Of a DNA stretch of 64,000 nt, positions 43,784-53,350 are shown piece by piece. Location: assembly GCA_018653365.1 (NCBI GenBank), contig JABIAG010000001.1, positions 1-64,000 on the forward strand, read 5' to 3'. The translations under genes were made by a program, and so were the position numbers. This DNA is from Candidatus Woesearchaeota archaeon (GTDB lineage Archaea > Nanobdellota > Nanobdellia > Woesearchaeales > JABIAG01). Position 1 is the first letter of the stretch, and the number at the start of each line of letters is the position of its first letter. Under the pieces are notes generated by a model, which worked only from the letters and a program-made list of their open reading frames with translations, was not told the origin of the DNA and searched no databases.

Positions 43784-45141
43784 AAAATTTCAGATTTAAA
43801 AAAAAAGGAAATGAATACTTGTTAACAAATGATTCAGGTAATTGGGAATTCATCACAAAAGAAGAATATTCACAGTTAAATAATTTAAGTGAAACAAGCG
43901 AGTTGTATGGGCGATTAGAAAAAAAAGGACTAATCATAACAGAAAAGAATAAAGAACAAATAGTAGAAGATTTAAGGGAAAAAAAGGGATTCTTATTTCA
44001 GGGACCGGGACTACACATACTAATTCTAACTTTAAGATGTAATGAACATTGTGTTTATTGCCATGCTAGTTCAAAAGACCTGAAAGAAAAACAGTACGAT
44101 ATGACCAAAGAAATTGCAGAAGACGTGGTTAAAAGAATATTCGAAAGTAATAATCAAAAACTTTGTATTGAATTCCAGGGAGGAGAACCATTAGTTAACT
44201 TCGAAGTTTTAAAATTAGTTGTTGAAAAAGCAAAAGAACTATCCAAGGGAAAAGAGGTATTGTTCAGAATTGTAACAAATTTAGAACTAATGAACAAAGA
44301 TAAATTAAATTTTCTAATAGAAAACAATTTTGATATATGCACTTCGTTAGATGGTCCAAAAGAATTACATAATAAAAATCGTGGAGGATACGAAAAAGTT
44401 ATTGAATGGATCACTAAAATAAATGAAGAATACAAAAAAAACAATCAAAAAAGAAACGTAAACGCTTGTTTAACACTAACAAAACAATCCCTGGATAAAG
44501 GAAAAGAAATCATTGATGAATATATAAAACAGGGAATGAAAGAAATTCCTTTAAGATCATTAAAAAAGTTAGGTGATGCAAGAAAAAATGTCGAAATTTA
44601 TTACTCTGTTGAAGAATTCATCCAATTTTGGAAAAAAAGTCTTGATTACATAATAAAACTCAATCTTACGGGTAAATTAATAATAGAAAGAAAAGCACTA
44701 ATCATATTACAAAAATTATTTGAAACAAAAGATCCTGGGTACGCAGATTTAAGAAGTCCTTGCGGCGCAGTACTTGGACAGGTACTCTATAATTATGATG
44801 GACAGGTTTACACCTGTGACGAAGGAAGAATGTTAGACGAAGACTTATTTAAAATAGGTAATGTAAAACAAAGCTTAACCGAACTAACAACAAATGACGA
44901 AGCACTGGCAGTAATAAGCGCATCAATAAATGATTCATATATTTGTGAAAGTTGTGTATACAAACCCTTTTGTGGAGTTTGTCCAGTACTAAACTATGCC
45001 GAATTTGGATCAACAATAGGAAGAATAGCAGAAAGTGACTGGTGTAAATTACATAAAGCACAATTCGATTACATCTTTGAAAAATTAAAAGAATCACAGA
45101 TTAAACAAGTATTCATGAACTGGCTTAAACGAAAGATTTAA
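43780..45141 (+). CDS. hxsB: Radical SAM/SPASM maturase HxsB
   Basis: The 453-residue protein matches HxsB, one of the radical SAM enzymes that modify His-Xaa-Ser peptides. An N-terminal recognition domain precedes the radical SAM site LRCNEHCVYCHASS (Cys87, Cys91, Cys94) and FQGGEPLVNF. The C-terminal SPASM part binds auxiliary 4Fe-4S clusters: SPCGAVLGQVLYNYDGQVYT, TCDEGRML, CESCVYKPFCGVCPVLNY and SDWCKLH. The SPCGA, CDEGRM and PFCGVCPV segments are the family hallmarks. It overlaps the HxsD-like gene and is 25 bases from the precursor. The HxsC enzyme usually paired with it is not in this window. Confidence 0.9.
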   Translation: MKNFRFKKKGNEYLLTNDSGNWEFITKEEYSQLNNLSETSELYGRLEKKGLIITEKNKEQIVEDLREKKGFLFQGPGLHILILTLRCNEHCVYCHASSKDLKEKQYDMTKEIAEDVVKRIFESNNQKLCIEFQGGEPLVNFEVLKLVVEKAKELSKGKEVLFRIVTNLELMNKDKLNFLIENNFDICTSLDGPKELHNKNRGGYEKVIEWITKINEEYKKNNQKRNVNACLTLTKQSLDKGKEIIDEYIKQGMKEIPLRSLKKLGDARKNVEIYYSVEEFIQFWKKSLDYIIKLNLTGKLIIERKALIILQKLFETKDPGYADLRSPCGAVLGQVLYNYDGQVYTCDEGRMLDEDLFKIGNVKQSLTELTTNDEALAVISASINDSYICESCVYKPFCGVCPVLNYAEFGSTIGRIAESDWCKLHKAQFDYIFEKLKESQIKQVFMNWLKRKI

Positions 45142-45166
45142 AATAAATAAGCACATAAAAATAAAA

Positions 45167-45376
45167 ATGACTAAGCTTCCACAAATAAAAAAGAAATTAT
45201 CTTCCTTTCTAACAAGTGAAGAGGGAAAAATAAGTAAAAAAGCAGCAATAACATTAAGCTTAATTGCAGCAGGAAGTGCAGCAATAATCTTAAGTACGCC
45301 AGTAGAAGCAGGAACAACCTGGACATTCAGATGGGCACAACATGAAATACACCATGCAAGTCACAGTAGTTATTAA
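45167..45376 (+). CDS. HXS peptide precursor (HxsA-like)
   Basis: The 69-residue peptide has a basic N-terminus (MTKLPQIKKKLSSFLTSEEG), the motif EEGKISKKA, a hydrophobic segment (ITLSLIAAGSAAIILSTP) that resembles an export signal with possible cleavage at VEA-G, and a short C-terminal core TTWTFRWAQHEIHHASHSSY. The core ends with two His-Xaa-Ser triplets, HAS (45353-45361) and HSS (45362-45370). Typical HxsA proteins are longer with more repeats, so this is a minimal version. Its place directly after hxsB and the HXS ending make it the likely substrate. The modification is unknown from sequence. Confidence 0.78.
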   Translation: MTKLPQIKKKLSSFLTSEEGKISKKAAITLSLIAAGSAAIILSTPVEAGTTWTFRWAQHEIHHASHSSY

Positions 45377-45378
45377 AT

Positions 45379-48300
45379 CTAAGGAACATAAGTTAAATCA
45401 ACATTTTCTACTATAGACCAATTAGAACCCAACCAACCATTACCCTTCTTAATCCATCCCCTTGACCAAACATCTAGACTCGCTTCACTTCCACTAACAG
45501 GAAAGTGTAAGTATTTAACTGAACTAGTAGGTTCATAGAAAACAGTTGTGTAAAGGGGACTAGTTGCAGTTATAGTACAATCACCCCCATTCCACGCACC
45601 ACACTGGTTACGTACTATATTTTCACCAGCATCATAATATCTGAAATAAAGTTCAATACCCTTTCCAATAAGATATTCGGGGTGAGACACAGAACAATCA
45701 ACAAAACCTGTAGTGTATTCACAATAAACTAATGGAACTTCATTACTATCCTGAATTTCAACACCATCATAAAATTTACAACACAAGTTAGTATCATAAA
45801 CATCTGGGCCACCAACATGACCGTTAATTGGATCTGTTAAAGAAATCACTCTTTCATACCCTGCACACTCATTAACAGTTCCCAACTTACAATGAATATT
45901 ATAACCAGGATTAGAATCAACAACGTGTTTTAAACAAATTAAGTTAGTTGAAGAATATGCTTGAGAATTAACATGAGTATTATATTCAGTAGCTAAATCA
46001 ATAACAGGAGAAAATCCAGGAGAACAACCGGTTTGAGAAATCTCAACTAATAATTCACCCTCTTCAGGAATCAAACAAACTTTTTGATCAATATTTGCAG
46101 GATTGCCTGCACCAATCCAAGAAGCATGACCATTCTCCAAATCTGAAATTGCAAATAAATCAAACTCTTTAAGTGCAGGATTACAATCTAAACCAATCTT
46201 TGAATCTAAAGCAAAAACAGGAGAAATTTCAGGACAATCTAAATCCCCATCTAATTCACGAGACTTACCAGGAGCACAACAGCCATCACTACCATCATCT
46301 GCCCAGGTAACTGGATCAAACTCACACAAACCTAATGTATTACATCCAGAGGCATTAAAACAAACAGGAACATCACACGCAGTATTTAACGTTCCATCAG
46401 TTACATCCGTTTGAGAACATTCAGCAGTAAAAAAATCACTACCCGTAGCATCATTACCTCTTAACCTTAACTGACTACTAAACGAGGTCCAAACATCATC
46501 ACGAATCGTTGCAGGAACATCCGCACTAAAACCAATAACCTCCTTATCTAAAAGAGTTCTAACATCAGCAGAACTACCTCCACCCTCACTTACACAACTA
46601 AAATCAACACCATAAAATTCATTCTTTGCATCACAAACCCGCATTACAAACTTACTAAAATTTGCATCAACACTATTTTCAGGATTAACCACTTTAGAAA
46701 TTAAACGATTACTCTCCAAAACAGAATAAAAATAAAATTCATTTTCTTTACCAACAAAAGAACGATCAAATCTTGAAAGCAAAGAATTATCAAAATAATC
46801 ACCATACGAAGCTAATGCAGGTGCGCCATCAATTAAAGTTTCAATATGTTGAATAGGATTACGTAAAAAAGATAAAAAACTAACATCCCACTTATTAGGA
46901 AATGCAACTTCCTCAAATAATGTCTTCAAATTAGTCTCATCTTGAACAACAAATAATAATTTCAAAGGTTGATAATAATAAAGTCCATTCTGAACCTCCC
47001 AACCCTCTTGAGGATTTGTTGGAGAATTAAAATCAAGACCAAAATATGCCCTATTTGGGGGATCAACAATTGTTGAAAAACCAAGAATAACTCGTTGAGA
47101 ATTAGACAAAGGAAGAGTACCAACAGAAGCGTCACCACCATGCTCAATCTGAGTAGAATAATCATCATTTACCAATAAAACACATGCTTCACTTAATTCA
47201 TTAGTCATTCCTGTAAACTCTGAATCATCATTTAAAAGTTGAAGTATCTCACCACGAGGTACATACCCTCCGGTAAGAGTTGAAAATGTATGTGCAATGT
47301 TATCAAAACTATCACAATAAACAGAATAACCATCAACAGCAACATCTGTAGTGGCTCGTTCACCAATTGCAATCAAAAGTTCATTAATTTTACTTGTACG
47401 AGAGGCCCAATAAGCAACACCTTCCTTATTTAAAACACAAAAATTATCTCCTGCCATTTCAGGACCCTCCGTAGACCAAAACGTATTGGCTTCTGCACAA
47501 AATGAGAAAAGCCCATCTTTTAATGCACAGGTGTTAACTGGACAAGAAATTGTTTCACCAGAAACACTAATTTTTGGAGAGGTAGAAACCCATTTTGTTG
47601 GGGTGGTAGTTTTTTGAATAGAAAAAACAGCAGGCAAGTTAACCTTGGTTCTAGAGGTTTCTTCTTCATTATAACAAACATAAGTATTACCTTGTTCAGA
47701 AATGGTACTTCCTACTTCTGCAGCAGTACAAAAACAACCCTCTGGAAATGTAATTGCACTTGTTGAGTCATCACAATCATATCCTCCCGAAGGCTCCAAA
47801 TAAGTCCAATCATTACCCGGACTACAACCAATAACTGTATCCCCCCAATAATTATCCCCATCAGAATTCTTATACCAAGTAGTATTAGGATTTATTAAAT
47901 TAGCAGCAGTTCCACTATCAAAATTTGGACAATCTTCTCCGGACAGACTCAATAATGATTTCCGAGTACCTTCTCGAATCTCTGCAGGATCAACATCGGG
48001 TTTTATTTGACAATCCGCACCATAACCATCGCCATCAGTATCTAAACAATAAACAGTTTCAGGAGTGCTAAACGCATCATTATCTGCAGTTTTACACAAG
48101 TCATTAACATAACTATAACCAACACATTCAGTTTCACTTAAACTTCCAACTTGTGAAGCAGAAATAGTATACCAATAAAACGGATCACGACAATCATCAC
48201 GATCTGTTGCAGTTGTAAAAGAATCACATAAAACGGTCTCAAAAGGAGGCGTACAACCCGTTTCGGGAGGACTTAAATAATGATAAGAATAATAACCATC

Positions 48301-49197
48301 TCCATCTTTATCAAAAACCCAATTTTCTTCATCACAATCACAGGTTAGTAAAATTTCAGAATCTAAACCAGGTTGAACTGAATATCGAACAAAGTTAGGG
48401 CTGGGACCTACTCTAGAACCATCACCCCACATATAAACCTTAATTTTTCTAGTATTAGAAGGCAACCTTGCAGGACCTAAGGTTGTTTTAGAAGCAAGAG
48501 GGGCAGTTCTATAAACAGAAAAAAGAGTCATCAACGCATTATCTGCATGATCTAAAGCTAAGACTGTCATTAAAACTGGAAAATCACTCGTTGTAGTTGA
48601 GGTAAACTTATATGGAAACTTAATTGAAACACCCCCACTATCAATTGCAGTATGATAATCTGCAGGAATGCTTCTAGTTCTTATAATTTCCCTTGGTTGT
48701 CCAGCATTAACATCTACCACTCCAATTTGAGGATTCCCACTAAACGGACAACACTCAGAAGCTTGAGTAGTAATTAAATTAGCACCCTTAGAATCTAAAG
48801 TACACTGGCCAAGTACACTATTACACGAATAATCATCATGAGATTGCCATAAGTCTCCAGCGGCACTACAAAATTCACTTCCTGCAACAGAACTATCTAA
48901 TTTATTACAATCAATAACTCCACACTCATCAGAAACATCATTAACAAAATCACAAGCAACACATTCATCACCAATAATTGCAGGATTTTCAGAAGGATTA
49001 TGACACCAACCATGTGCTTGAGTACAAGTTTGAGTTAAATTATTTTCATTACAAGACCAAGAACAACCCCCAGAACAGCCAACATAATACTCTCCTGAAA
49101 TACAACCATCCCCTAGTGGACGATCATAAGCACTAACAGAGAAAGCTAAAATAGATGTGATTACCAAAAATGCAATTAAAGTAGTTTTCAACTTCAT
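45379..49197 (-). CDS. Large secreted Cys-rich protein with MopE-like metal-binding repeats
   Basis: The 1272-residue protein has a clear Sec signal (TLIAFLVITSILAFSVSA) and more than 50 cysteines. Repeated acidic motifs such as DKDGDGYYSY, DTDGDGYGADC and NSDGDNYWGD, followed by GGYDCDDSTSAITFPEGC, match the metal-binding motif family named after MopE. No membrane anchor is seen, so it may be released or held by other means. It is convergent with the HXS precursor, leaving only 2 bases between them. A TATA-like box (49224-49233) lies about 30 bases upstream. It is a candidate partner or target of the HXS system by position only. Confidence 0.75.
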   Translation of the reverse strand: MKLKTTLIAFLVITSILAFSVSAYDRPLGDGCISGEYYVGCSGGCSWSCNENNLTQTCTQAHGWCHNPSENPAIIGDECVACDFVNDVSDECGVIDCNKLDSSVAGSEFCSAAGDLWQSHDDYSCNSVLGQCTLDSKGANLITTQASECCPFSGNPQIGVVDVNAGQPREIIRTRSIPADYHTAIDSGGVSIKFPYKFTSTTTSDFPVLMTVLALDHADNALMTLFSVYRTAPLASKTTLGPARLPSNTRKIKVYMWGDGSRVGPSPNFVRYSVQPGLDSEILLTCDCDEENWVFDKDGDGYYSYHYLSPPETGCTPPFETVLCDSFTTATDRDDCRDPFYWYTISASQVGSLSETECVGYSYVNDLCKTADNDAFSTPETVYCLDTDGDGYGADCQIKPDVDPAEIREGTRKSLLSLSGEDCPNFDSGTAANLINPNTTWYKNSDGDNYWGDTVIGCSPGNDWTYLEPSGGYDCDDSTSAITFPEGCFCTAAEVGSTISEQGNTYVCYNEEETSRTKVNLPAVFSIQKTTTPTKWVSTSPKISVSGETISCPVNTCALKDGLFSFCAEANTFWSTEGPEMAGDNFCVLNKEGVAYWASRTSKINELLIAIGERATTDVAVDGYSVYCDSFDNIAHTFSTLTGGYVPRGEILQLLNDDSEFTGMTNELSEACVLLVNDDYSTQIEHGGDASVGTLPLSNSQRVILGFSTIVDPPNRAYFGLDFNSPTNPQEGWEVQNGLYYYQPLKLLFVVQDETNLKTLFEEVAFPNKWDVSFLSFLRNPIQHIETLIDGAPALASYGDYFDNSLLSRFDRSFVGKENEFYFYSVLESNRLISKVVNPENSVDANFSKFVMRVCDAKNEFYGVDFSCVSEGGGSSADVRTLLDKEVIGFSADVPATIRDDVWTSFSSQLRLRGNDATGSDFFTAECSQTDVTDGTLNTACDVPVCFNASGCNTLGLCEFDPVTWADDGSDGCCAPGKSRELDGDLDCPEISPVFALDSKIGLDCNPALKEFDLFAISDLENGHASWIGAGNPANIDQKVCLIPEEGELLVEISQTGCSPGFSPVIDLATEYNTHVNSQAYSSTNLICLKHVVDSNPGYNIHCKLGTVNECAGYERVISLTDPINGHVGGPDVYDTNLCCKFYDGVEIQDSNEVPLVYCEYTTGFVDCSVSHPEYLIGKGIELYFRYYDAGENIVRNQCGAWNGGDCTITATSPLYTTVFYEPTSSVKYLHFPVSGSEASLDVWSRGWIKKGNGWLGSNWSIVENVDLTYVP

Positions 49198-49255
49198 TCT
49201 ATGACTTAAAACTCACAACTAACGTATATAAACTTTTTGATTCAGGATATTTTGT

Positions 49256-50050
49256 TTAATACTTTACCCCAATGATTATTGCCATTCTTGGACAGGTTTG
49301 TCCCTCAATAACTTCTCTTAGAGGGGGTTCAGACACAAACTTAATCTTACAAACAAACCCTGCTTCAGATAGAGCACTAAAATATTCTTCAGAGGAAATA
49401 GAAAAATGACTTTCATACATCTCAAAAGAACTCTTTTTAGAGTCATGACTTTGTAAAAAATGATTAAATTCAAAAAAGTCTTGAGCAGAGAGGTTTATCA
49501 AACCATTATTTAACTCTTTGAAAGAAACCTGTCTTTTTTTATAACCCTCTTGAAATTCTTTTAACAAATTTAGATCAAAATGATTAGAATCAACAACTAA
49601 ATTATTTTTCAGGTAAATAAAATCTCGGATTATTATTTTACCTCCCTTTTTTGTTGTTCTATAAATCTCTTTAACAGATTTTTTAAACTCTTCATAACCT
49701 GTTACAGACTGAATCTCATGAGCAACATGAATTAATAAAACACTATCAAAAAAATTATCTTCAAACGGTAAAACACTAGCTTTCTCAATTAAAGAATACC
49801 TAGCTTTGGGAAAAAAGTCCTTAGCAACATTTACCATATCTTCCTCAATATCTGCTCCGAAAAGCTTTAAATTATCAATATTAAAATCAATAAAATTTAG
49901 AACATGACCCACTGCACACCCAATCTCTAACACATTTGGACCTTTAATAAATTTTAAAAAAGAACCATACACTTTAGGATTATTCTTTATTCGATTCTTT
50001 AATTCTTGAATCTTAAGTTTAATATCCTCTTCAGTTCTTAAAACCCCCAT
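49256..50050 (-). CDS. Class I SAM-dependent methyltransferase
   Basis: The 264-residue protein has the Rossmann-type SAM core: GPNVLEIGCAVGHVLNFI (motif I), LKLFGADIEEDMVNVAKDFF (motif II acidic strand), ASVLPFEDNFFDSVLLIHVA (motif IV) and KEIYRTTKKGGKIIIRDF. The C-terminal third is helical and substrate-specific. I chose ATG 50050 (MGVLRTEED) because the box shared with cmoA lies just upstream. It is divergent from cmoA; if it uses carboxy-SAM it could be a CmoB analogue, but it does not resemble CmoB by eye and that is speculation. Confidence 0.75.
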   Translation of the reverse strand: MGVLRTEEDIKLKIQELKNRIKNNPKVYGSFLKFIKGPNVLEIGCAVGHVLNFIDFNIDNLKLFGADIEEDMVNVAKDFFPKARYSLIEKASVLPFEDNFFDSVLLIHVAHEIQSVTGYEEFKKSVKEIYRTTKKGGKIIIRDFIYLKNNLVVDSNHFDLNLLKEFQEGYKKRQVSFKELNNGLINLSAQDFFEFNHFLQSHDSKKSSFEMYESHFSISSEEYFSALSEAGFVCKIKFVSEPPLREVIEGQTCPRMAIIIGVKY

Positions 50051-50081
50051 AAAACAAACTAAATTCTGAATTTTAAAAATC

Positions 50082-50089
50082 TTTATATA
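50082..50089. promoter_or_regulatory. Bidirectional TATA box between methyltransferase and cmoA
   Basis: TTTATATA is 29 bases before the cmoA ATG (50111) and about 32 bases before the divergent methyltransferase start (50050), so one box can drive both genes. Confidence 0.5.
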
Positions 50090-50110
50090 CTCAAGAAGGA
50101 TAACCAAAAT

Positions 50111-50821
50111 ATGACAAAAGATACTAAATTTTCTGAAAAAATGGAGGTAACAGATTTTGTATTTGATGGGTCTGTTGCAAATGTATTTGATGACATGTTA
50201 AGCAGATGCATTCCTTTTTATGAAGAGACAAATCAAATGATAAAAAAGTTAGTTCTAGAACACGTAAAACCAAACACAAATGTGTACGATCTGGGATGTT
50301 CAACAGGAGCCTTACTGAGTATGCTGACAGAAAACTTATCAAATTCTGAAATTAGGTTTGTGGGAGTTGATAACTCAGAGGCTATGATAAAAAAAGCCAA
50401 AGAACGATTAGAAGAAAAACAAATAGAATTGATAAACAAGGATTTAGAAAACATCGAAATAAAAAATGCATCAGTTGTTGTGATGAATTGGACATTACAA
50501 TTCATAAGACCCTCTAAACGAGAAAAAATACTAAAAAAAATATTTGAGGGATTAACAGAGGGAGGATGTTTAATAATAAGTGAAAAAATTTTGAGTGAAA
50601 ATTCAAAATTAAATTCACGCTACATAAAACAGTACTATGATCTAAAAAAATCAAAAGGGTACTCAGAACTAGAAATTGCACAAAAAAGAGAGGCACTAGA
50701 AAACGTACTCATACCCTATAAATTAAGTGAAAACATAATTGAACTAAAAAAAGTAGGGTTTAAAACGGTAGATTCATTCTTTCAATGGTACAATTTTGCA
50801 AGCATAATAGCAATAAAATAA
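50111..50821 (+). CDS. cmoA: Carboxy-S-adenosylmethionine synthase CmoA
   Basis: The 236-residue protein is strikingly like bacterial CmoA, which converts SAM plus prephenate to carboxy-SAM for making cmo5U34 in tRNA. Matching segments in order are FVFDGSVANVFDDMLSRCIP, NVYDLGCSTGALLSML, FVGVDNSEAMIKKAKERL, IENA-like IEIKNASVVVMNWTLQFI, LTEGGCLIISEKI, KSKGYSELEIAQKREALENV and the end KVGFKTVDSFFQWYNFASII. CmoA is mainly a bacterial protein, so its presence beside archaeal genes suggests horizontal transfer. No CmoB is recognised in the window, but two U32 proteins of the type that hydroxylate U34 lie 2 kb away. Confidence 0.88.
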   Translation: MTKDTKFSEKMEVTDFVFDGSVANVFDDMLSRCIPFYEETNQMIKKLVLEHVKPNTNVYDLGCSTGALLSMLTENLSNSEIRFVGVDNSEAMIKKAKERLEEKQIELINKDLENIEIKNASVVVMNWTLQFIRPSKREKILKKIFEGLTEGGCLIISEKILSENSKLNSRYIKQYYDLKKSKGYSELEIAQKREALENVLIPYKLSENIIELKKVGFKTVDSFFQWYNFASIIAIK

Positions 50822-50877
50822 TTTAAATCAACCTATTTAAGAAAGATTTAAATAGACCTATAAAAATAAATTACAAA

Positions 50878-52578
50878 ATGAAAAAGAGGAATATTGCTAT
50901 ACTAATTATCATTATATTAGTCATTCTTACATTAACAGTGTTTCTAACATATAAACTAACTCCTGTAATAAAATATGAACTAAAAAACCTTCCTGAATTT
51001 AAAACAGATGTTGCAGAGGTATCAAGTATATATGACTATATTAGTTTAGAAAATGGAAATTATCTGATAGTTGATGACGACCTAAGAAGAATAGTTGAAT
51101 ATGAAAATGATGAGTTCAAAAGAGTTGTTATGAGTAATGACATAACAGAATATGAAGACCTAGAAAGATTTGGAAGGGTAAGATCATTTTCAAAAATTAA
51201 AAATAAAATATATGTAACAACTGCAACAAGAAACCTGTTTATATTAGATCTAGAAAAAGATCAATATGCATATCCTGACCTACTTAATGCTTATTCAATT
51301 GCAGAAAATGAGAATAATGAAATATACTTCTTTTCTTTTGAAAAAGAACTAATAAAGGTAGGAAAAGAGGACAAAATATATGGAAAAGAACTTCCAGAAA
51401 AACTAAATGAACTAAAAATAAAAAACAAATACATATACGCACTCTCAAAAAACGACAATCAAATAATAAAGATCAACAAAAATTTCAAAGAAGAGGCAGA
51501 AGAGGTAATAAAATTAACAGTTAATAAAAAAATAGTCTCTTTTGATGTTGAAAAAGAAATCTATTTACTTGTATATGATTATGAAACTAAACTGAACACG
51601 ATATTTGTTTATGACCTAGAAGGAAATGTAAAAAACGTAAAAGCACTAACCAATGGAATAGAATCTGGACACATAATAAAAGAAAAAAACAGAATTGTTC
51701 TAGTCTCCATAGAAGAAAGCAAACTATATTTTTATGATGAAAATTTTGAGTTAGCAAAAGAAATTAGTGGAAAGGCAATAGACCAACTATATGACTTTTT
51801 TGACCCAAGATACGTACTACCTCACGAGAAAGGTTATCTAATAAGCGATGATGATAATGATAGAGTAATATATGTAGAATGCGAGGGTTATGAAAACTGC
51901 AATATTAAAGAAGAAATAGAAACATACAGACCAAGACAGATAACAACATATGATAACTTAATCTGCTTTGGAAAATATCAAAATGGAATAAGCTGCTATG
52001 ACAAAGAGTTTAACTTAGTAAAAAATGTAAAACAGTTTGAAGATCAACTCTTAGAAAGATCAAGAGGAATAAACATAAATGAGGAAGGAATATTTATTGC
52101 TGAAAGTGATTCAGGATGTGTGTACAAATTAACCCATGAATTTAAAGAGGCAGGTAAGGTTTGTTCAATGAGCCAACCCTGGTATCTAACAAAAATTAAA
52201 GAACATGTTGTCGTGGTAGATGCAGCAGATAATAATCTTAATTTTATAAACCCTGAATCAATGCAAATTGAAAAAACGATCAGCTTAACTGGAGGAACTA
52301 TCCCCCGGGGAGTTTCTTATAAAAATAACATGCTGTACGTAGTTTTCAAAAGAGATGGAATATTCAAAGCAAAAATATTTGAAGAAGAAAAATTAATAGA
52401 AAACCCAGAATTCTTCTTTGTGGCAGAAGTAACAAACGCAAGAGGATCAGAATTTGAGGGAGAAAACTTACTTGTATGTGATGAAGGAGATGGAGTAATA
52501 AATGTATATGAAAATGATATTATAAAAGAAAAAATTAAAATACAAACCCAAGACGATTACGAAGCTAACTCATACTAA
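50878..52578 (+). CDS. Membrane-anchored beta-propeller-like protein
   Basis: The 566-residue protein has an N-terminal signal anchor (NIAILIIIILVILTLTVFLT) and then an all-beta extracellular region with recurrent units such as YIYALSKNDNQIIKINKNF, GYLISDDDNDRVIYVECEGY and IFIAESDSGCVYKLTHEF, as in NHL or YVTN-type six- or seven-bladed propellers. It would act outside the cell in binding proteins or sugars. A TATA-like ATTTAAATAG (50846-50855) precedes it. The 3' end overlaps the convergent U32 gene by 9 bases. Confidence 0.7.
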   Translation: MKKRNIAILIIIILVILTLTVFLTYKLTPVIKYELKNLPEFKTDVAEVSSIYDYISLENGNYLIVDDDLRRIVEYENDEFKRVVMSNDITEYEDLERFGRVRSFSKIKNKIYVTTATRNLFILDLEKDQYAYPDLLNAYSIAENENNEIYFFSFEKELIKVGKEDKIYGKELPEKLNELKIKNKYIYALSKNDNQIIKINKNFKEEAEEVIKLTVNKKIVSFDVEKEIYLLVYDYETKLNTIFVYDLEGNVKNVKALTNGIESGHIIKEKNRIVLVSIEESKLYFYDENFELAKEISGKAIDQLYDFFDPRYVLPHEKGYLISDDDNDRVIYVECEGYENCNIKEEIETYRPRQITTYDNLICFGKYQNGISCYDKEFNLVKNVKQFEDQLLERSRGININEEGIFIAESDSGCVYKLTHEFKEAGKVCSMSQPWYLTKIKEHVVVVDAADNNLNFINPESMQIEKTISLTGGTIPRGVSYKNNMLYVVFKRDGIFKAKIFEEEKLIENPEFFFVAEVTNARGSEFEGENLLVCDEGDGVINVYENDIIKEKIKIQTQDDYEANSY

Positions 52579-53346
52579 ATCTAACATCCCCTGAAAAACA
52601 AGAATTCTATTAACCTTGCCTTTTAGTCTAGGATCAATTCTTATTTCAACCTTTAAAAATTCAGCATTTCCTAACATAAAGATCAACTTTTCATGAAACT
52701 TAGTATTCTTAACAACACAGTAATCCTCACACTCTTTTTTACAATCTTTAATAGAATATGTAAAGTTTTCCTGATCACAATCAATGAACGGACATCGTCG
52801 TGTTAACGAAAGCAAAACATTACCTAAATACAGAGTAATGTTTTCTTTAGCTGGAAGTTTAATTCCCTGCTCAGGAAGATCGGTTTCAAACCTTCCCACT
52901 CCATTGTTTTTTAAGAAATTAATATATAATTTATTGGTTAAACTATTGGCCTTAAAAGTTTCAACATTCTTGCTTAAAACAGTAGATAATATTTCGGGTC
53001 CTTTCTTCATCTTTATTAACAGTCTTCCACAATTTATCTTAATATTGGGAAATTCCTTCATTAGGTTTAAAACCCCAAAATCGTTAATTGTCAATTCAAA
53101 ATCCTCTTTTAGAATATACAACTCTTTAATTAGAACCCTTAACTTTTTAATCCCTGAATCAGTAACTAAAGGAGACAAAAGAACTGGAGTCTTACCTTTT
53201 TTAATACAGTACTCAAAAACTTTTTGAGCAAAACTAAGTCCTGGAATTTTTCTTTCACAACATTCGTCCCCAAAATAAATAAAATTATATTTATCTTTAA
53301 CAGATCCAAGTTGTTCAATGTTTTTTATCTTAATTCCAAATTCCAT
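52570..53346 (-). CDS. U32-family protein, UbiV/TrhP-like
   Basis: The 258-residue protein belongs to the U32 peptidase-like superfamily, though shorter than most. It has an N-terminal strand set (KYNFIYFGDECCERKIPGLS) and a C-terminal cysteine group LTRRCPFIDCDQEN...CKKECEDYC, where UbiV has its 4Fe-4S ligands (aRCp-type motif followed by C-x3-C). Together with the next U32 gene it mimics the UbiU-UbiV pair (O2-independent hydroxylation of quinone precursors) or the TrhP1-TrhP2 pair (hydroxylation of tRNA U34). It is the third gene of a minus-strand operon. Confidence 0.7.
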   Translation of the reverse strand: MEFGIKIKNIEQLGSVKDKYNFIYFGDECCERKIPGLSFAQKVFEYCIKKGKTPVLLSPLVTDSGIKKLRVLIKELYILKEDFELTINDFGVLNLMKEFPNIKINCGRLLIKMKKGPEILSTVLSKNVETFKANSLTNKLYINFLKNNGVGRFETDLPEQGIKLPAKENITLYLGNVLLSLTRRCPFIDCDQENFTYSIKDCKKECEDYCVVKNTKFHEKLIFMLGNAEFLKVEIRIDPRLKGKVNRILVFQGMLDLV

Positions 53347-53350
53347 TTTT

